A stretch of 64,000 nucleotides of DNA, from NCBI GenBank assembly GCA_047600765.1, contig JASGKF010000002.1, forward strand, positions 1,240,001 through 1,304,000, read 5' to 3'. A program made the translations under genes and the position numbers. Within the stretch, counting starts at the first letter, position 1. Every line of letters begins with the position of its first letter. Source of the stretch: Viridibacterium sp047600765. Lineage in GTDB: Bacteria; Pseudomonadota; Gammaproteobacteria; Burkholderiales; Rhodocyclaceae. Shown here piece by piece: positions 16,802 to 26,100 of the stretch. The notes below the pieces were generated by a model. That model ran no database searches. It saw only the letters and a list, made by a program, of their open reading frames with translations, and was not told the DNA's origin.

Positions 16802-18807
16802 AAATCCTGCAGTCTGCGTTGAGTGGCATTTTTGGCGGTGGTGAGCACGGCGCCCTGTCCGTACTGTCCTTTCATCGCATTCCGGTCAGGAAGTCTCCGC
16901 ATATGCAGCAGGAGTTCGATCTCGAAGAGTTCGAACACATCCTCGATGTGCTGGAAGATGAGTGCCGGGTGTTGCCGCTGGATGAAGCGCTGGATGCCCT
17001 TAGCCGTGGTGTGTTGCCTGACAGGGCCGTGGCGTTGACGCTTGATGATGGTTACGCGGACTGGCGTGACGGTGTCGTGCCTGCCTTGTATCAGCGAGGC
17101 TTGCCGGCGACGTTCTTCATTGCTTGCGGTCAGCTGTCTGGGCAATTGCTTTGGTACGAACGCTTCCGTACGGCAATCTCCGTCAGCGCCAATCCTGATG
17201 CCCTGAAGCGTGTATTCGGTGACCTCAAGGTCGACGATGTCTGGAAATTGCCAGACCATGACCGGCCTTTCGCGCTTGAACGCGTGATCAAGTACGTGCC
17301 TTCGACGCAGCGCGAAGAGATTCTCGCCGCGCTCGAGGCCCTGGTTGGCGTACCGCAACCTGAGCAATCCGTTTTTCTCTCGGAGGCCGATGTGCGTGCA
17401 TTCGCATCCATGGGCTTCAGCATCGGTGCGCATACCTTCACCCATCCCATCCTGTCGCGCTGTCAGCTGAGTGAGGCGCGTGACGAGATTGCAGGCAGCA
17501 AGGAATATCTCGAAGGGTTGATCCGCGAGAAGGTTTCGGGTTTTGCCTATCCGAATGGCAAGCCACTGCAGGACTTCGATGCGTCCCACGTAGAGCTCGT
17601 GCGGCAAGCTGGTTATCGCTACGCCGTGAGCACGGAACGTGGCGTAGCGACGCGTCACAGCGCACGGTTCGCCATTCCGCGCTTCGGGCCATGGAGTAGC
17701 GGCAAGGTCTCACTTCTCAGGCATCTGGCAATGAATCGATTTGAAAAGGGCGGGGCGATTGCCGGCGCGTATGGTGAGGCGTTGCGAGACTCCGCTGGAT
17801 CTGCCCAGACAGCAGTTCAGGTGGCGTCAGAGGTGGCGACACCCATAGCGAGCACTCCGACGGTGTCGGTGGTCATTCCCGTCTACAACTGCTTTGATTT
17901 GCTGGGCGAAGCCATCGACAGCGTGCTCGCGCAGCAGCCGCTGCCCATGGAGATCATCGTCGTGAACGATGGATCGAGTGACGGTGACTATCAGGAGTTC
18001 GCGCGCCGCTACCCGCTGGTGCGCGTGATCGACAAGCCCAATTCGGGTGTGTCGGCATCGCGGAATCTGGCTGTGCGTGAAGCACGTGGCGATCTGATCG
18101 CCTTCCTCGATGCCGATGATGTGTGGTTGCCGGGCAAGCTTGCTGCGCAGTTGAAAGCCTTTGCCGACCGTCCGGATGCAGGCGTGGTGTTCGGGCGCTT
18201 TGAGAAGTGGTTTGCGGATGCGACGGGTAGCTTCAAGCCCTGGCGTGAGTTTGGTGTCGTGCCGGAAAATGCAGGCATCGAACCCGAGCGTTCTGGTTGG
18301 CTGTTTGGCAAGCTGATGATGGGCTTGCTGGTCGGCATGAATACGGCCGTGGTCCGGCGCGATCTGTTGCTGGCGTCTGGCGGTTTTGACGAGAAGCGCA
18401 AGATCGGCGAGGACTACGAGCTCTGGCTGCGCCTGTCACGCGAGACGCCGATGCTGTCGATCCGCAACGTGGTCGCGCTTTACCGCATGAGGGCTGGTAG
18501 CGCCATGCACGGCTTGCGGGACAAGAATGAACTGGCCGCTTTGCTGGAAGAGATCCGCCAGCGTTGGGGCCTGGAAGGGCCACACTTCTCAGGCGTGACG
18601 GACTCCGCGTTCCGCAAGCGCCTGGCGCAAGTGCATTTCGAGCATGGTTACAACCATGTGTGGCGCGGGGCGCGTCGCGTTGCACATCAGTCCTTCGTCG
18701 CCGCGCTGGGCAACGCGCCCCAGAATTCGCGTGCGCGCCTGTACGCCATGCTGACGCGTACGCCACTGACAACAGCGATGATCCGCTGGGTGGCGAGACG
18801 TTCATGA
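16798..18807 (+). CDS. Bifunctional polysaccharide deacetylase - GT2 glycosyltransferase
   Basis: A 669-residue fusion. Residues ~20-310 are a NodB-type deacetylase (VLSFHRIPV, then ALTLDDGYADW near 80 and GAHTFTHPILS near 210). Residues ~355-600 are a GT-A family 2 glycosyltransferase (VSVVIPVYNCFDLLGEAIDS, VVNDGSSDG, and the metal-binding FLDADDVW near 437). A short alanine/threonine-rich linker separates them. It starts at GTG in a four-base overlap with the ligase stop. It could both transfer a sugar and deacetylate it, or the two halves may act on successive intermediates. No signal peptide. Confidence 0.9.
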   Translation: MKILQSALSGIFGGGEHGALSVLSFHRIPVRKSPHMQQEFDLEEFEHILDVLEDECRVLPLDEALDALSRGVLPDRAVALTLDDGYADWRDGVVPALYQRGLPATFFIACGQLSGQLLWYERFRTAISVSANPDALKRVFGDLKVDDVWKLPDHDRPFALERVIKYVPSTQREEILAALEALVGVPQPEQSVFLSEADVRAFASMGFSIGAHTFTHPILSRCQLSEARDEIAGSKEYLEGLIREKVSGFAYPNGKPLQDFDASHVELVRQAGYRYAVSTERGVATRHSARFAIPRFGPWSSGKVSLLRHLAMNRFEKGGAIAGAYGEALRDSAGSAQTAVQVASEVATPIASTPTVSVVIPVYNCFDLLGEAIDSVLAQQPLPMEIIVVNDGSSDGDYQEFARRYPLVRVIDKPNSGVSASRNLAVREARGDLIAFLDADDVWLPGKLAAQLKAFADRPDAGVVFGRFEKWFADATGSFKPWREFGVVPENAGIEPERSGWLFGKLMMGLLVGMNTAVVRRDLLLASGGFDEKRKIGEDYELWLRLSRETPMLSIRNVVALYRMRAGSAMHGLRDKNELAALLEEIRQRWGLEGPHFSGVTDSAFRKRLAQVHFEHGYNHVWRGARRVAHQSFVAALGNAPQNSRARLYAMLTRTPLTTAMIRWVARRS

Positions 18808-19757
18808 AGGCTTTCGTGAGATGGCTGGTCTGGCAGTCTGGATTGCTGGCCTTGTATCACCGCCTGCGCAATCGGCGCAGCCTGACGATTGCGCAGTTCC
18901 ACCGTGTGTTGCCAGCCGGGTCAGAGGAGTGGAAACACAGCGAGCAGGAGTATGCGCTGACGCGTGAAGAGTTCGCGCTGTGCCTGCAGTTCTTCCGCAA
19001 GCATTACAACGTCGTGTCGCTATCGCAGGTGCTCGCAGCCGGTCAGGGCCAAGAGGCGTTGCCGGACAGGGCCTTGCTGATCAGCTTTGATGACGGTTGG
19101 TGCGACAACCGCACGCATGCCGAGCCCTTGCTGCGACAACACGGCATGCGTGCCACGATGTTCGTCAACGTCGAGGCGATGCAACAGACGGACAAGCGCT
19201 GGTGGCAGGACGCCCTGGTCGAGATTTTTGCAGGTGGTCGTGCTGCTGAAGCCTTGCCGCAGTTGGGCAGTGCGCCGCGCTTCTACGATGCCATCGTGCA
19301 CATGCTGGAGACGCCACTGGATGAGCGCCTCGGCAAGCTGCAAAACGCGTTGCGCTATGTGCCGACCGAGCGGCAGATGCTGACGGCGGCCGAGCTAGCA
19401 ACGCTGGACCGGGATGTGTGGGATATCGGCTCACATGCGCGTACGCATGCGCCGCTGACTTTTCTTACTGATCCGCGTGAAGAGCTGGGCAGTGCAGCAG
19501 CGCAGATTGCGGCCTGGATCGGACAGACCGTGGCATGCATCGCGTTTCCGCACGGGCGGTACTCGGCCGAGATCGTCGGGCAGTGCCATGCCGATGGTCT
19601 GGCTGTCATGTCCAGTGACGCGCGTCTGAATCACGCCGACGCATTGCCGCTCGTGATGGGGCGTATCAACATTGATCCCGGTGTTGTCGGGCGGAGCAAG
19701 GCTGCGGCAGCGCGCGAGCTGGCCTATACGCTGATGCGTCGCGATTTCCAGGCCTGA
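18804..19757 (+). CDS. Polysaccharide deacetylase family protein
   Basis: A 317-residue NodB-fold protein; the start at ATG 18804 overlaps the preceding stop by four bases (ATGA), and the upstream extension of the frame only shadows the fusion gene. Motifs: LTIAQFHRVLP near the N-terminus, LLISFDDGWCDNRTHAEP near residue 90 with the catalytic Asp pair, and DIGSHARTHAPLTFL near 210. It resembles the deacetylase half of the preceding fusion, so the two may be duplicates. It is the third deacetylase domain in the locus and the last plus-strand gene of this block. Confidence 0.88.
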   Translation: MKAFVRWLVWQSGLLALYHRLRNRRSLTIAQFHRVLPAGSEEWKHSEQEYALTREEFALCLQFFRKHYNVVSLSQVLAAGQGQEALPDRALLISFDDGWCDNRTHAEPLLRQHGMRATMFVNVEAMQQTDKRWWQDALVEIFAGGRAAEALPQLGSAPRFYDAIVHMLETPLDERLGKLQNALRYVPTERQMLTAAELATLDRDVWDIGSHARTHAPLTFLTDPREELGSAAAQIAAWIGQTVACIAFPHGRYSAEIVGQCHADGLAVMSSDARLNHADALPLVMGRINIDPGVVGRSKAAAARELAYTLMRRDFQA

Positions 19758-19764
19758 AGCAGCT

Positions 19765-20820
19765 TCAGCTCTCGGCCTGTTTGGTGCTCTTCAGTGATTG
19801 CAGACGCCAGCGAAGCGAGTTGAGTGCGCGGTCCATCATTGCCAACGGCGTGGTGCGCGCATAGTAGCCACGCAGGTAGACGTGTTCTTCGTTGGCGAAG
19901 TCACGCTTTGCCTGCGTATCGCCTTCTCCTCTATCCACGCAGCGTATGCCCAGAGAAGGCGCATGACGCAGCGTTTCCCACAGCAGCAAGCGACCCGGCG
20001 AGTAGCTGTGCAGCTCCGGCGTGTAAACGGGGAACCAGTACGACAGCGTGTCGTGGCACTGCAGCCCGAAGTGCGCCGCGATGCGTTTGTCGCCGCAGTA
20101 CAGCGCGGTCAGTCGTGGCAGGCAGCGTAGATCAGCTTGCGCTGCGAGGTGCTTCAGCAGTTGTGCGTCGCGTGTGCGGGAGAACGGGTGATTGCGCTGG
20201 GCGGTGCGCTGATACTGCGCCACCTTCAGGTCGACGAGCCAGTCCAGCGTACCGCTGTCGACGGATTCAACAGCAAAGCGCAAGGGGCCGTGATCGCGTT
20301 CCAACTTGTTGCGTCGGCGCTCGGTGTCCGCAGCAAATTTCTTGTCGCGCTTGAACAGGGCTTCGATGAAGTCTTCGCCGTCGGCGGCGCGGATGCGCAA
20401 GCCGCGTGCGGGCTGGTTGCCGTGCAAGCCGTAGGCATCTTGCGAGCTGTCGAGATGCGTGAACAGCAGGCTATTGAGGCCACAGGCGCGCAGCAGTTCT
20501 TCAGGCGTGATGCGGAAACCGGGGGCGGCAACCAGGCCGAAGTAATCGGCGAAGCTGCCGCCTGCGGGCTGGGCGCTGCCGAGCAGGCGTGCCTGCAAGC
20601 CGTCGAGTTCGAAAGGCATGAACGCCTGCGCCTGGCCTTGCGCATCAAGGAAGACGCAGACACGCACGGGCGTTTCGCGGCTCAGGGCACAAGCCACCAC
20701 ATAGCTGCGGGAGAGGAAGGCGTTGCGGGCAGGCGCTTCGTCGAGCAGGGTGTCCCAGCGTGCGGCATGGCTGGCGTCCAGGTCTTGTGCAGGAACAACG
20801 ATGGAATGCAGCGTGCTCAT
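19765..20820 (-). CDS. GNAT-fold acyltransferase (CelD/FemAB-like)
   Basis: A 351-residue protein. The start is set at 20820 because this ATG overlaps the flippase stop by four bases; the longer open frame upstream lies inside the flippase gene. The C-terminal half contains LYCGDKRIAAHFGLQ, YSPGRLLLWETL and DRGEGDTQAKRDFAN, typical of the GNAT/CelD (acetyltransferase 6) proteins of polysaccharide loci. Probable role: acylation of a sugar or sugar nucleotide; substrate unknown. Its 3' end faces the plus-strand deacetylase gene with a 7-base gap and no visible terminator. Confidence 0.82.
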   Translation of the reverse strand: MSTLHSIVVPAQDLDASHAARWDTLLDEAPARNAFLSRSYVVACALSRETPVRVCVFLDAQGQAQAFMPFELDGLQARLLGSAQPAGGSFADYFGLVAAPGFRITPEELLRACGLNSLLFTHLDSSQDAYGLHGNQPARGLRIRAADGEDFIEALFKRDKKFAADTERRRNKLERDHGPLRFAVESVDSGTLDWLVDLKVAQYQRTAQRNHPFSRTRDAQLLKHLAAQADLRCLPRLTALYCGDKRIAAHFGLQCHDTLSYWFPVYTPELHSYSPGRLLLWETLRHAPSLGIRCVDRGEGDTQAKRDFANEEHVYLRGYYARTTPLAMMDRALNSLRWRLQSLKSTKQAES

Positions 20821-22250
20821 TGGCGGCGGATTTTCTTGTAAATGAGAGCGATCTCCTGCTGCAGCGGGTGCTTGAGCAGGAAGATCGCGCCTATCCATGT
20901 GGCGCTCATGATGGTTGCGGTGGCGAAGAGCCTCAGCCATGAATTCATGCCTGCCATGAGCAGATCGATCCCGTGGCAGACGGCGGCGCATGCCACGGTG
21001 ACTGTCAGGGTCGGGATCATCGCGCGGGCAAAAGCGACGAGTGATACATCGAACTTGAGTCGCCACACGGCCAGCATCAGTGGCAGGACGAGCAGATCGC
21101 CCAGCACGAAGGCCTGCACGAAGGAAGTCATGTCGGCTGCGCCCGAGGCGATGGCAATGACGGACTTGAAGACGATGGTGGCGCCCATGGTCCATACCGA
21201 CAGGATGGGGCGACCGATGGCGATCAGGCCATTGGAGGTCTGGCTGAAGGGCAGGCGCACTGCAGCGGAGACGCACAGCAAGGAGACGAGGGGCAGACAT
21301 GCCAGCCATTTGTCACCGTAGAGCACGGCCACCATGTCATGCGCAAAGACGGCGGTGACCCAAAGGATCGGCCAGGCCAGACCGCTGAGATAGACCGCGA
21401 TGCGGATCATGTCGCCTGCGATGCTCGCGTTCTCGCGATGGCTGGAGGCCAGCGCCGGCAATGCCGAGTTGTTCACCGCTGGCATGATGACTTGCGAGAA
21501 CAGCTCGACGAGGCCGTTGGCGCGGCTGTAGAGACCCACGGAGCGCGCATCGGTGCCACGCGCGAGGAAAGTGTCGGCCAGCGCGTTGTGGATGTTGGTC
21601 AGCAGATTGCTGATCGCGGAGACACCGCCGAAACGTGCGATGGCGCCGCAGCCTTTCAAGGAAGGCAGCCAGGGCTGCCATTTGGGGCGGAAGTACGAGT
21701 AGGCGAGACCGCCGGCAATGATGTTGATGAAGTTCGCCCATGCCATGCTCATATGGCCGAAGCCGCTGGCCGCCAGCGCAATGCAGGAGCCGGCGTACAC
21801 GACGGCACTGAAAAGGGTGACGGCAGCGAGCTTGCCACCTTCCATCTCGCGGCGGAGCAGGGACTGTGTGACCGAACCCAGCGGGATGAAGAAGAAGCCC
21901 AGTGCGAGCACCTGGATGATCTGTTCGACCTGTGGGTGACCATAGAAGCGGCTGACCGGGCCTGACAGCAAAAGCATGGTGATGGCGATGGCCGACGAGC
22001 AGGCGATCAGCACACCGCTTGCAGAACGTACTTTTTCGGGTGTCAGGTCGGGCTCGCGCAGCAGATACGAGACCACGCCGAAGTCGCGGAAAGTGTGCAT
22101 CACGCCGACGAACACGGCGGTCATCGAGAACAGGCCGATCTCGCCCGGTTCGAGCAGGCGGGCGAGTACCAGACCCGACAGGAAGTTGATGACCGTGGCG
22201 GCATTCGAACCGGCCATGACAGCGAGGACAGAGCGGCGGACGTTACTCAT
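20817..22250 (-). CDS. Wzx-type polysaccharide flippase (MOP superfamily)
   Basis: A 477-residue polytopic protein with about 12-14 hydrophobic segments. The N-terminus (VRRSVLAVMAGSNAATVINF and GLVLARLLEPGEIGLFS) is characteristic of polysaccharide transporters of the RfbX/Wzx group. It would flip the lipid-linked repeat unit across the inner membrane, feeding the ligase/polymerase encoded at 15.5 kb. There is no clear Shine-Dalgarno before the ATG at 22250. It is followed by, and overlaps, the CelD-like gene. A 66-base gap separates it from the decarboxylase gene upstream. Confidence 0.9.
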   Translation of the reverse strand: MSNVRRSVLAVMAGSNAATVINFLSGLVLARLLEPGEIGLFSMTAVFVGVMHTFRDFGVVSYLLREPDLTPEKVRSASGVLIACSSAIAITMLLLSGPVSRFYGHPQVEQIIQVLALGFFFIPLGSVTQSLLRREMEGGKLAAVTLFSAVVYAGSCIALAASGFGHMSMAWANFINIIAGGLAYSYFRPKWQPWLPSLKGCGAIARFGGVSAISNLLTNIHNALADTFLARGTDARSVGLYSRANGLVELFSQVIMPAVNNSALPALASSHRENASIAGDMIRIAVYLSGLAWPILWVTAVFAHDMVAVLYGDKWLACLPLVSLLCVSAAVRLPFSQTSNGLIAIGRPILSVWTMGATIVFKSVIAIASGAADMTSFVQAFVLGDLLVLPLMLAVWRLKFDVSLVAFARAMIPTLTVTVACAAVCHGIDLLMAGMNSWLRLFATATIMSATWIGAIFLLKHPLQQEIALIYKKIRRQ

Positions 22251-22316
22251 GACAGGGGTGCCGCGGTTTTCACGGTCTGGTTTTGCTCTGTGGCGGTGGA
22301 TGACAGGGACGGTGCT

Positions 22317-23552
22317 TCAAACCAGCACTTCCGGAATGGCCGGATGCGACAGGAATGTCGCAGGGCTGGCCGTCAGGCCATAGGCGCCGGACTGCAGCAC
22401 CACCAGCAGATCACCGATCTCCGCTGGAGGCAGTTCGAGGTCGGTGCCGAGAATGTCCAGCGGGGTGCACAGCGGGCCGACGGCATTGTATCGATGCTCT
22501 GTGACAGCACTGGCCTTGTTGCCCAGAAGAGCCGGGTAATTCTTGCGGATGACCTGGCCGAAGTTGCCACTGGCGGCGAGGTGGTGGTGCAAGCCACCGT
22601 CGGTGATGAGGTAGGTCGTGCCACGCGAGACCTTGATGTCCTGTACGCGGCAGACGTAGACGCCCGCTTCGGCGACGAGGTAGCGGCCCAGTTCGAGCAC
22701 CAGACGCGCTGTCGGGTGAGCCTGGGCGAGTTGTGCGTCGAGCGCATGCAGGTGCTGGCCAATGGGGGCGATGTCGAGGCGTGCTTCACCGGGGAAGTAG
22801 GGCACGCCGAAACCGCCACCGAGGTTGAGTGTGCGCAGCGGTGCGGGGGCATCGGCGGCGAGACGCATGGCGAGCTCGAAGCTTTTTGACTGTGCTTCGA
22901 TGATGGCGTCGGCTTGCAAGTTCTGGCTGCCAGCGAAGAGGTGAAAACCTTCGAATTGCATGCCCAGTGAAGCGAGCTGTGCAAGCGCGGCGGGAATGCG
23001 TTCGGCGTCGATGCCGAAGGGCTTGGGGCCGCCACCCATCTTCATGCCCGAGCTCTTGAGTTCGAAGTCCGGATTGACGCGCAGCGCGACGCGCGCTGGC
23101 AGCCCCAGTGCTTGCGAGGCTTCGGCAATGCGTACGAGTTCGGTTTCGGATTCGACATTGAGCAGCACGCCGGCTGCGATGGCCTGGCGCAGTTCGGCCG
23201 GGCGCTTGCCGGGGCCGGCGAAGCTGATTTCTGCTGCGGCCATACCACTGTCCAGCGCGGCGCGCATTTCACCTGCGGAGGCGACATCGAGTCCATCGAC
23301 GAGTTTTGCCATGTACGCCAGCAGCGCGGGCATCGGGTTGGCCTTGATGGCGTAGTGCAGGCTGACGCGCGCGGGAAGCACTGCTTTCAGCGAGGCCACG
23401 CGTTCGCTAATGGCGGAGCGGTCATAAGCGTAGAACGGTGTCTGGCCGACGCGCTCGGCGAGGCGGGAGAGCGGGATGCCGCCGATGAGCAGTTCGCCAT
23501 CCTGTTGCGGGAATTGCGTCAGCGGCGCGTGCCTGGGGGGCGTGGCGTTCAT
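22317..23552 (-). CDS. XrtA-associated PLP-dependent decarboxylase
   Basis: A 411-residue member of the alanine-racemase-fold decarboxylases related to diaminopimelate and ornithine decarboxylase; the PLP lysine is Lys70 in LHYAIKANPMP, and GLDVASAGEM follows. The phosphate-binding glycine loop LNLGGGFGVPYFPGE is clear. This is the exosortase-A-associated type (TIGR03099). Its start overlaps the acyl-CoA ligase stop by four bases, so the two are coupled. It may decarboxylate an amino acid loaded through the ligase and the acyl carrier protein at 27.9 kb; that pathway is inference and no product is known. Confidence 0.92.
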   Translation of the reverse strand: MNATPPRHAPLTQFPQQDGELLIGGIPLSRLAERVGQTPFYAYDRSAISERVASLKAVLPARVSLHYAIKANPMPALLAYMAKLVDGLDVASAGEMRAALDSGMAAAEISFAGPGKRPAELRQAIAAGVLLNVESETELVRIAEASQALGLPARVALRVNPDFELKSSGMKMGGGPKPFGIDAERIPAALAQLASLGMQFEGFHLFAGSQNLQADAIIEAQSKSFELAMRLAADAPAPLRTLNLGGGFGVPYFPGEARLDIAPIGQHLHALDAQLAQAHPTARLVLELGRYLVAEAGVYVCRVQDIKVSRGTTYLITDGGLHHHLAASGNFGQVIRKNYPALLGNKASAVTEHRYNAVGPLCTPLDILGTDLELPPAEIGDLLVVLQSGAYGLTASPATFLSHPAIPEVLV

Positions 23553-25111
23553 GCGGGGCTCCCGGTCGAGGGCTGCGTGCTTTGTGCCAGCAGCGTGCGG
23601 TCGATCTTGCCGTTCGGATTGCGCGGCAGGCTGTCAGTTTGCAGGCGGATGTCGGCAGGCAGCATCCACGCAGGTAGCTCGGGGCGCAGCGCAGCGAGCA
23701 GGGCTTCGTTGGTGAGCGCGGCATCAAGAGCCTGCGCGACGATGGTGATGGTCTGCCCCAGCGCGGGATGCGGCACACCAAAGGCTGCGACTTCGCGCAG
23801 CAGGCCGGTTGCGAGGCAGGCGTCTTCGATTTCGTTGGGACTCACGCGGTAGCCGGAGGTCTTGATCATTTCGTCACGACGTCCGATGAAGTAGAGAAAG
23901 CCGTCGGCATCGCGGCGCACGGTGTCGCCCGAGAAGACGGCGATCTCGGCACGTGTCTGGCCTTCACGCAGTGGCAGCGGGCGATAGCGTTCGGCGGTCT
24001 TCTCCGTGTCGTTCCAGTAGCCCAGCGCGACCAGTGCGCCGCGCTGTACGAGTTCGCCGGGTTCGTCGGCAGCACACTCGCTACCATCTGCGCGCAGCAC
24101 CATGACTTCGGCATTCGGGATGGCCTTGCCAATGGAGTCCGGACGGCGGTCAACTTCTTCAGGCGGCAGGTAGGTGGCGCGGAAGGCCTCGGTGAGGCCG
24201 TACATGAGGAAGGGCTTGGCCACTGGCGCGCGTTGGCGCAGCGCGGCGAGCGTCTCGCGCGGCATGCGGCCACCGGTGCTGGCGAAGTAGCGCAGCGGGG
24301 CGACGGCGTCGGCGGGCCAGTCGAGCGCGGCGAGCTGCGTCCACAGCGGCGGCACGGCAGTGAGGCCGGTGATCTGGTCGCGTGCCATGGCGCGCAGCAC
24401 ATCGCGTGGCAGCAGGTAGTTGAGCAGGCTGACGCTGGCACCCACGCTGAAGGCTGTGGTGAGCTGCGAGAAGCCCGCATCGAAAGACAGTGGCAGGGCT
24501 GCGAGCAGACGGTCTTCAGCGTGATTGCCGAGATAGCTGGCGACGCTGCGCGCGCCGACGACCAGATTGCGGTGCGAGACCATCACGCCCTTGGGGCGGC
24601 CAGTGCTGCCCGAGGTATAGAAGATGCAGGCGAGGTCTTCGTCAATGACGCGATGGGCGTTGGCAACAGGTTCGGTGTAGCGGGCTTGCCAGGCTGCTGC
24701 GTCGTCACTGTCGACGACCAGTGTGTCACGCAATGCCGGGCAGTCCGCCAGCAAGGGCTGCAGCAAAGGCAAACGCGCAGCGGTGGTGACCAGCATGCTG
24801 ACGCTGCAGTCCTGCAGGATGTGGGCGACCTGGGCGGGCTTGAGCTGCGGATTGACCGGCACGAATACCGCACCGGCACGGCTGGCGGCGAAGGCGCTGA
24901 TGACGAACTCCGGGCGCTTCTCCATCCAGATGGCAACCCGTTCGCCGCGTGCGAGGCCCTGGCGCAGCAGGCTGGCAGCCAGGCCTTCGATGTTTGCAGC
25001 GAGCCCGGCATAGTGCATTGCCTGGCCGCCATCGATCAGTGCCGTGGCGTCTGGTGCGCGCTGTGCCGCGTGCAAGGGCAAGTCGTGCAGCAGGAAGGCG
25101 GTGGCGCTCAT
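23549..25111 (-). CDS. XrtA-associated acyl-CoA ligase (AMP-forming)
   Basis: A 520-residue adenylate-forming enzyme of the exosortase-A-associated type (TIGR03098). The start at 25111 overlaps the preceding gene's stop (ATGA) and precedes FLLHDLPLHAAQRAPDATAL, the normal N-terminus; a 42-residue extension is rejected. The P-loop IFYTSGSTGRPKGVMVSH spans residues ~163-180, and the C-terminal lysine motif RNPNGKIDRTLL is near residue 505. It activates a carboxylic acid, possibly for transfer to the carrier protein encoded at 27.9 kb. It is coupled with the decarboxylase gene downstream. Confidence 0.92.
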   Translation of the reverse strand: MSATAFLLHDLPLHAAQRAPDATALIDGGQAMHYAGLAANIEGLAASLLRQGLARGERVAIWMEKRPEFVISAFAASRAGAVFVPVNPQLKPAQVAHILQDCSVSMLVTTAARLPLLQPLLADCPALRDTLVVDSDDAAAWQARYTEPVANAHRVIDEDLACIFYTSGSTGRPKGVMVSHRNLVVGARSVASYLGNHAEDRLLAALPLSFDAGFSQLTTAFSVGASVSLLNYLLPRDVLRAMARDQITGLTAVPPLWTQLAALDWPADAVAPLRYFASTGGRMPRETLAALRQRAPVAKPFLMYGLTEAFRATYLPPEEVDRRPDSIGKAIPNAEVMVLRADGSECAADEPGELVQRGALVALGYWNDTEKTAERYRPLPLREGQTRAEIAVFSGDTVRRDADGFLYFIGRRDEMIKTSGYRVSPNEIEDACLATGLLREVAAFGVPHPALGQTITIVAQALDAALTNEALLAALRPELPAWMLPADIRLQTDSLPRNPNGKIDRTLLAQSTQPSTGSPA

Positions 25112-26100
25112 GAGGGGTTGCGGATCCTTGCTTTCAGCCAGCGCGGGATGAAGTGTCGTGCCGCGCGCAGTTTGCCGCCCAGCGAATGGCGGTCGAATGC
25201 GAGCAAGGCAACCAGCGCGCGACGATGCGTCATCCACTCTGACTTGTAGGCATCGTCACCGGTCAGGAAGTCGATTTCCGTCACGCCGTCGATAGACATG
25301 ACATGTTCGAACAGGGCTGCCGTGAGGACGGTGCCAACGCCCAGTCTGGCAAAGCGCGCATCGTAAGCGAGTTTATAGATGGAGGCCGTCTGATTCTTCA
25401 CGAACCACACCTGAGCGGCGGCAGGTTCGCCCTGAACATGGAGCACGGCCAGGCGTAGGCTGCCCTGTGCGGCAGTCATGCGGCACAGGCCGGGTATGAA
25501 GTCGGGGAATGGCTCAGCCTCCTTCCAGCTGGAGGCATAGACACGCTGGAATGCGGCTAGTCCCTCGTTGAATCCGGAGCCTGCCTGCAGGATGAAGTCG
25601 ATACGGAAACCGGGCGTTTCCTTGAGCTTGCTGTGGCATCTGCGCAGGGTGTTGCGCAGTCGAGAGGGGCGCTCGGCGAGGTAGCTTTGCCAGCTGAGAC
25701 CAGCGCAGGGAAGGTACCAGTTGGTGCTGACAGGCAGCAGATCTGTCGAGAAATCGGCTGATAGTGCCTGTATCAACGCCGGCAACCAGGGAGCATCCTC
25801 GCGCAGGGGGCGCAAAATGACTTGCTGCGGGGACTGCGCGCGCAGGTTCTGCACGAATGCAGGCAGAGTGTCTGCGCAGGGCTGCAGGCCGTCTTCAAAG
25901 CCAAAGTCTGGACTGTAGAAATTGCTGCAGGATTCCAGCCCTCCCGAGCCCCGCATCAAGTGCATGCGCAGTCCGGCAGCTGCGATCAGAACGGGGTGCG
26001 CGTCAGGCGGCAGGCCTTTTTGCTGAAGGAGCTCGAACCAGTCCCGGCCAAGGAACAGCGAACTGCTGCCGGCTTGTCCAGGCAGGGTCGGGCAATTCAT
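25108..26100 (-). CDS. GNAT-fold acyltransferase (CelD-like)
   Basis: A 330-residue protein starting at 26100, where its ATG shares one base with the upstream stop (TGATG). The central motif RPSRLRNTLRRCHSKL and the C-terminal AQVWFVKNQTASIYKLAYD and DFLTGDDAYKSEWM are typical of GNAT/CelD proteins in exopolysaccharide clusters. It is distinct in sequence from the other CelD-like protein at 19.8 kb. Location between a membrane glycosyltransferase and the acyl-CoA ligase suggests it uses an activated acyl group. Substrate unknown. Confidence 0.82.
   Translation of the reverse strand: MNCPTLPGQAGSSSLFLGRDWFELLQQKGLPPDAHPVLIAAAGLRMHLMRGSGGLESCSNFYSPDFGFEDGLQPCADTLPAFVQNLRAQSPQQVILRPLREDAPWLPALIQALSADFSTDLLPVSTNWYLPCAGLSWQSYLAERPSRLRNTLRRCHSKLKETPGFRIDFILQAGSGFNEGLAAFQRVYASSWKEAEPFPDFIPGLCRMTAAQGSLRLAVLHVQGEPAAAQVWFVKNQTASIYKLAYDARFARLGVGTVLTAALFEHVMSIDGVTEIDFLTGDDAYKSEWMTHRRALVALLAFDRHSLGGKLRAARHFIPRWLKARIRNPS

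Noticed and set aside
20821..21309. N-terminal extension of the CelD-like frame at 19.8 kb
   Set aside because: It overlaps the flippase gene; the ATG at 20820 in an ATGA overlap gives a normal-length protein.
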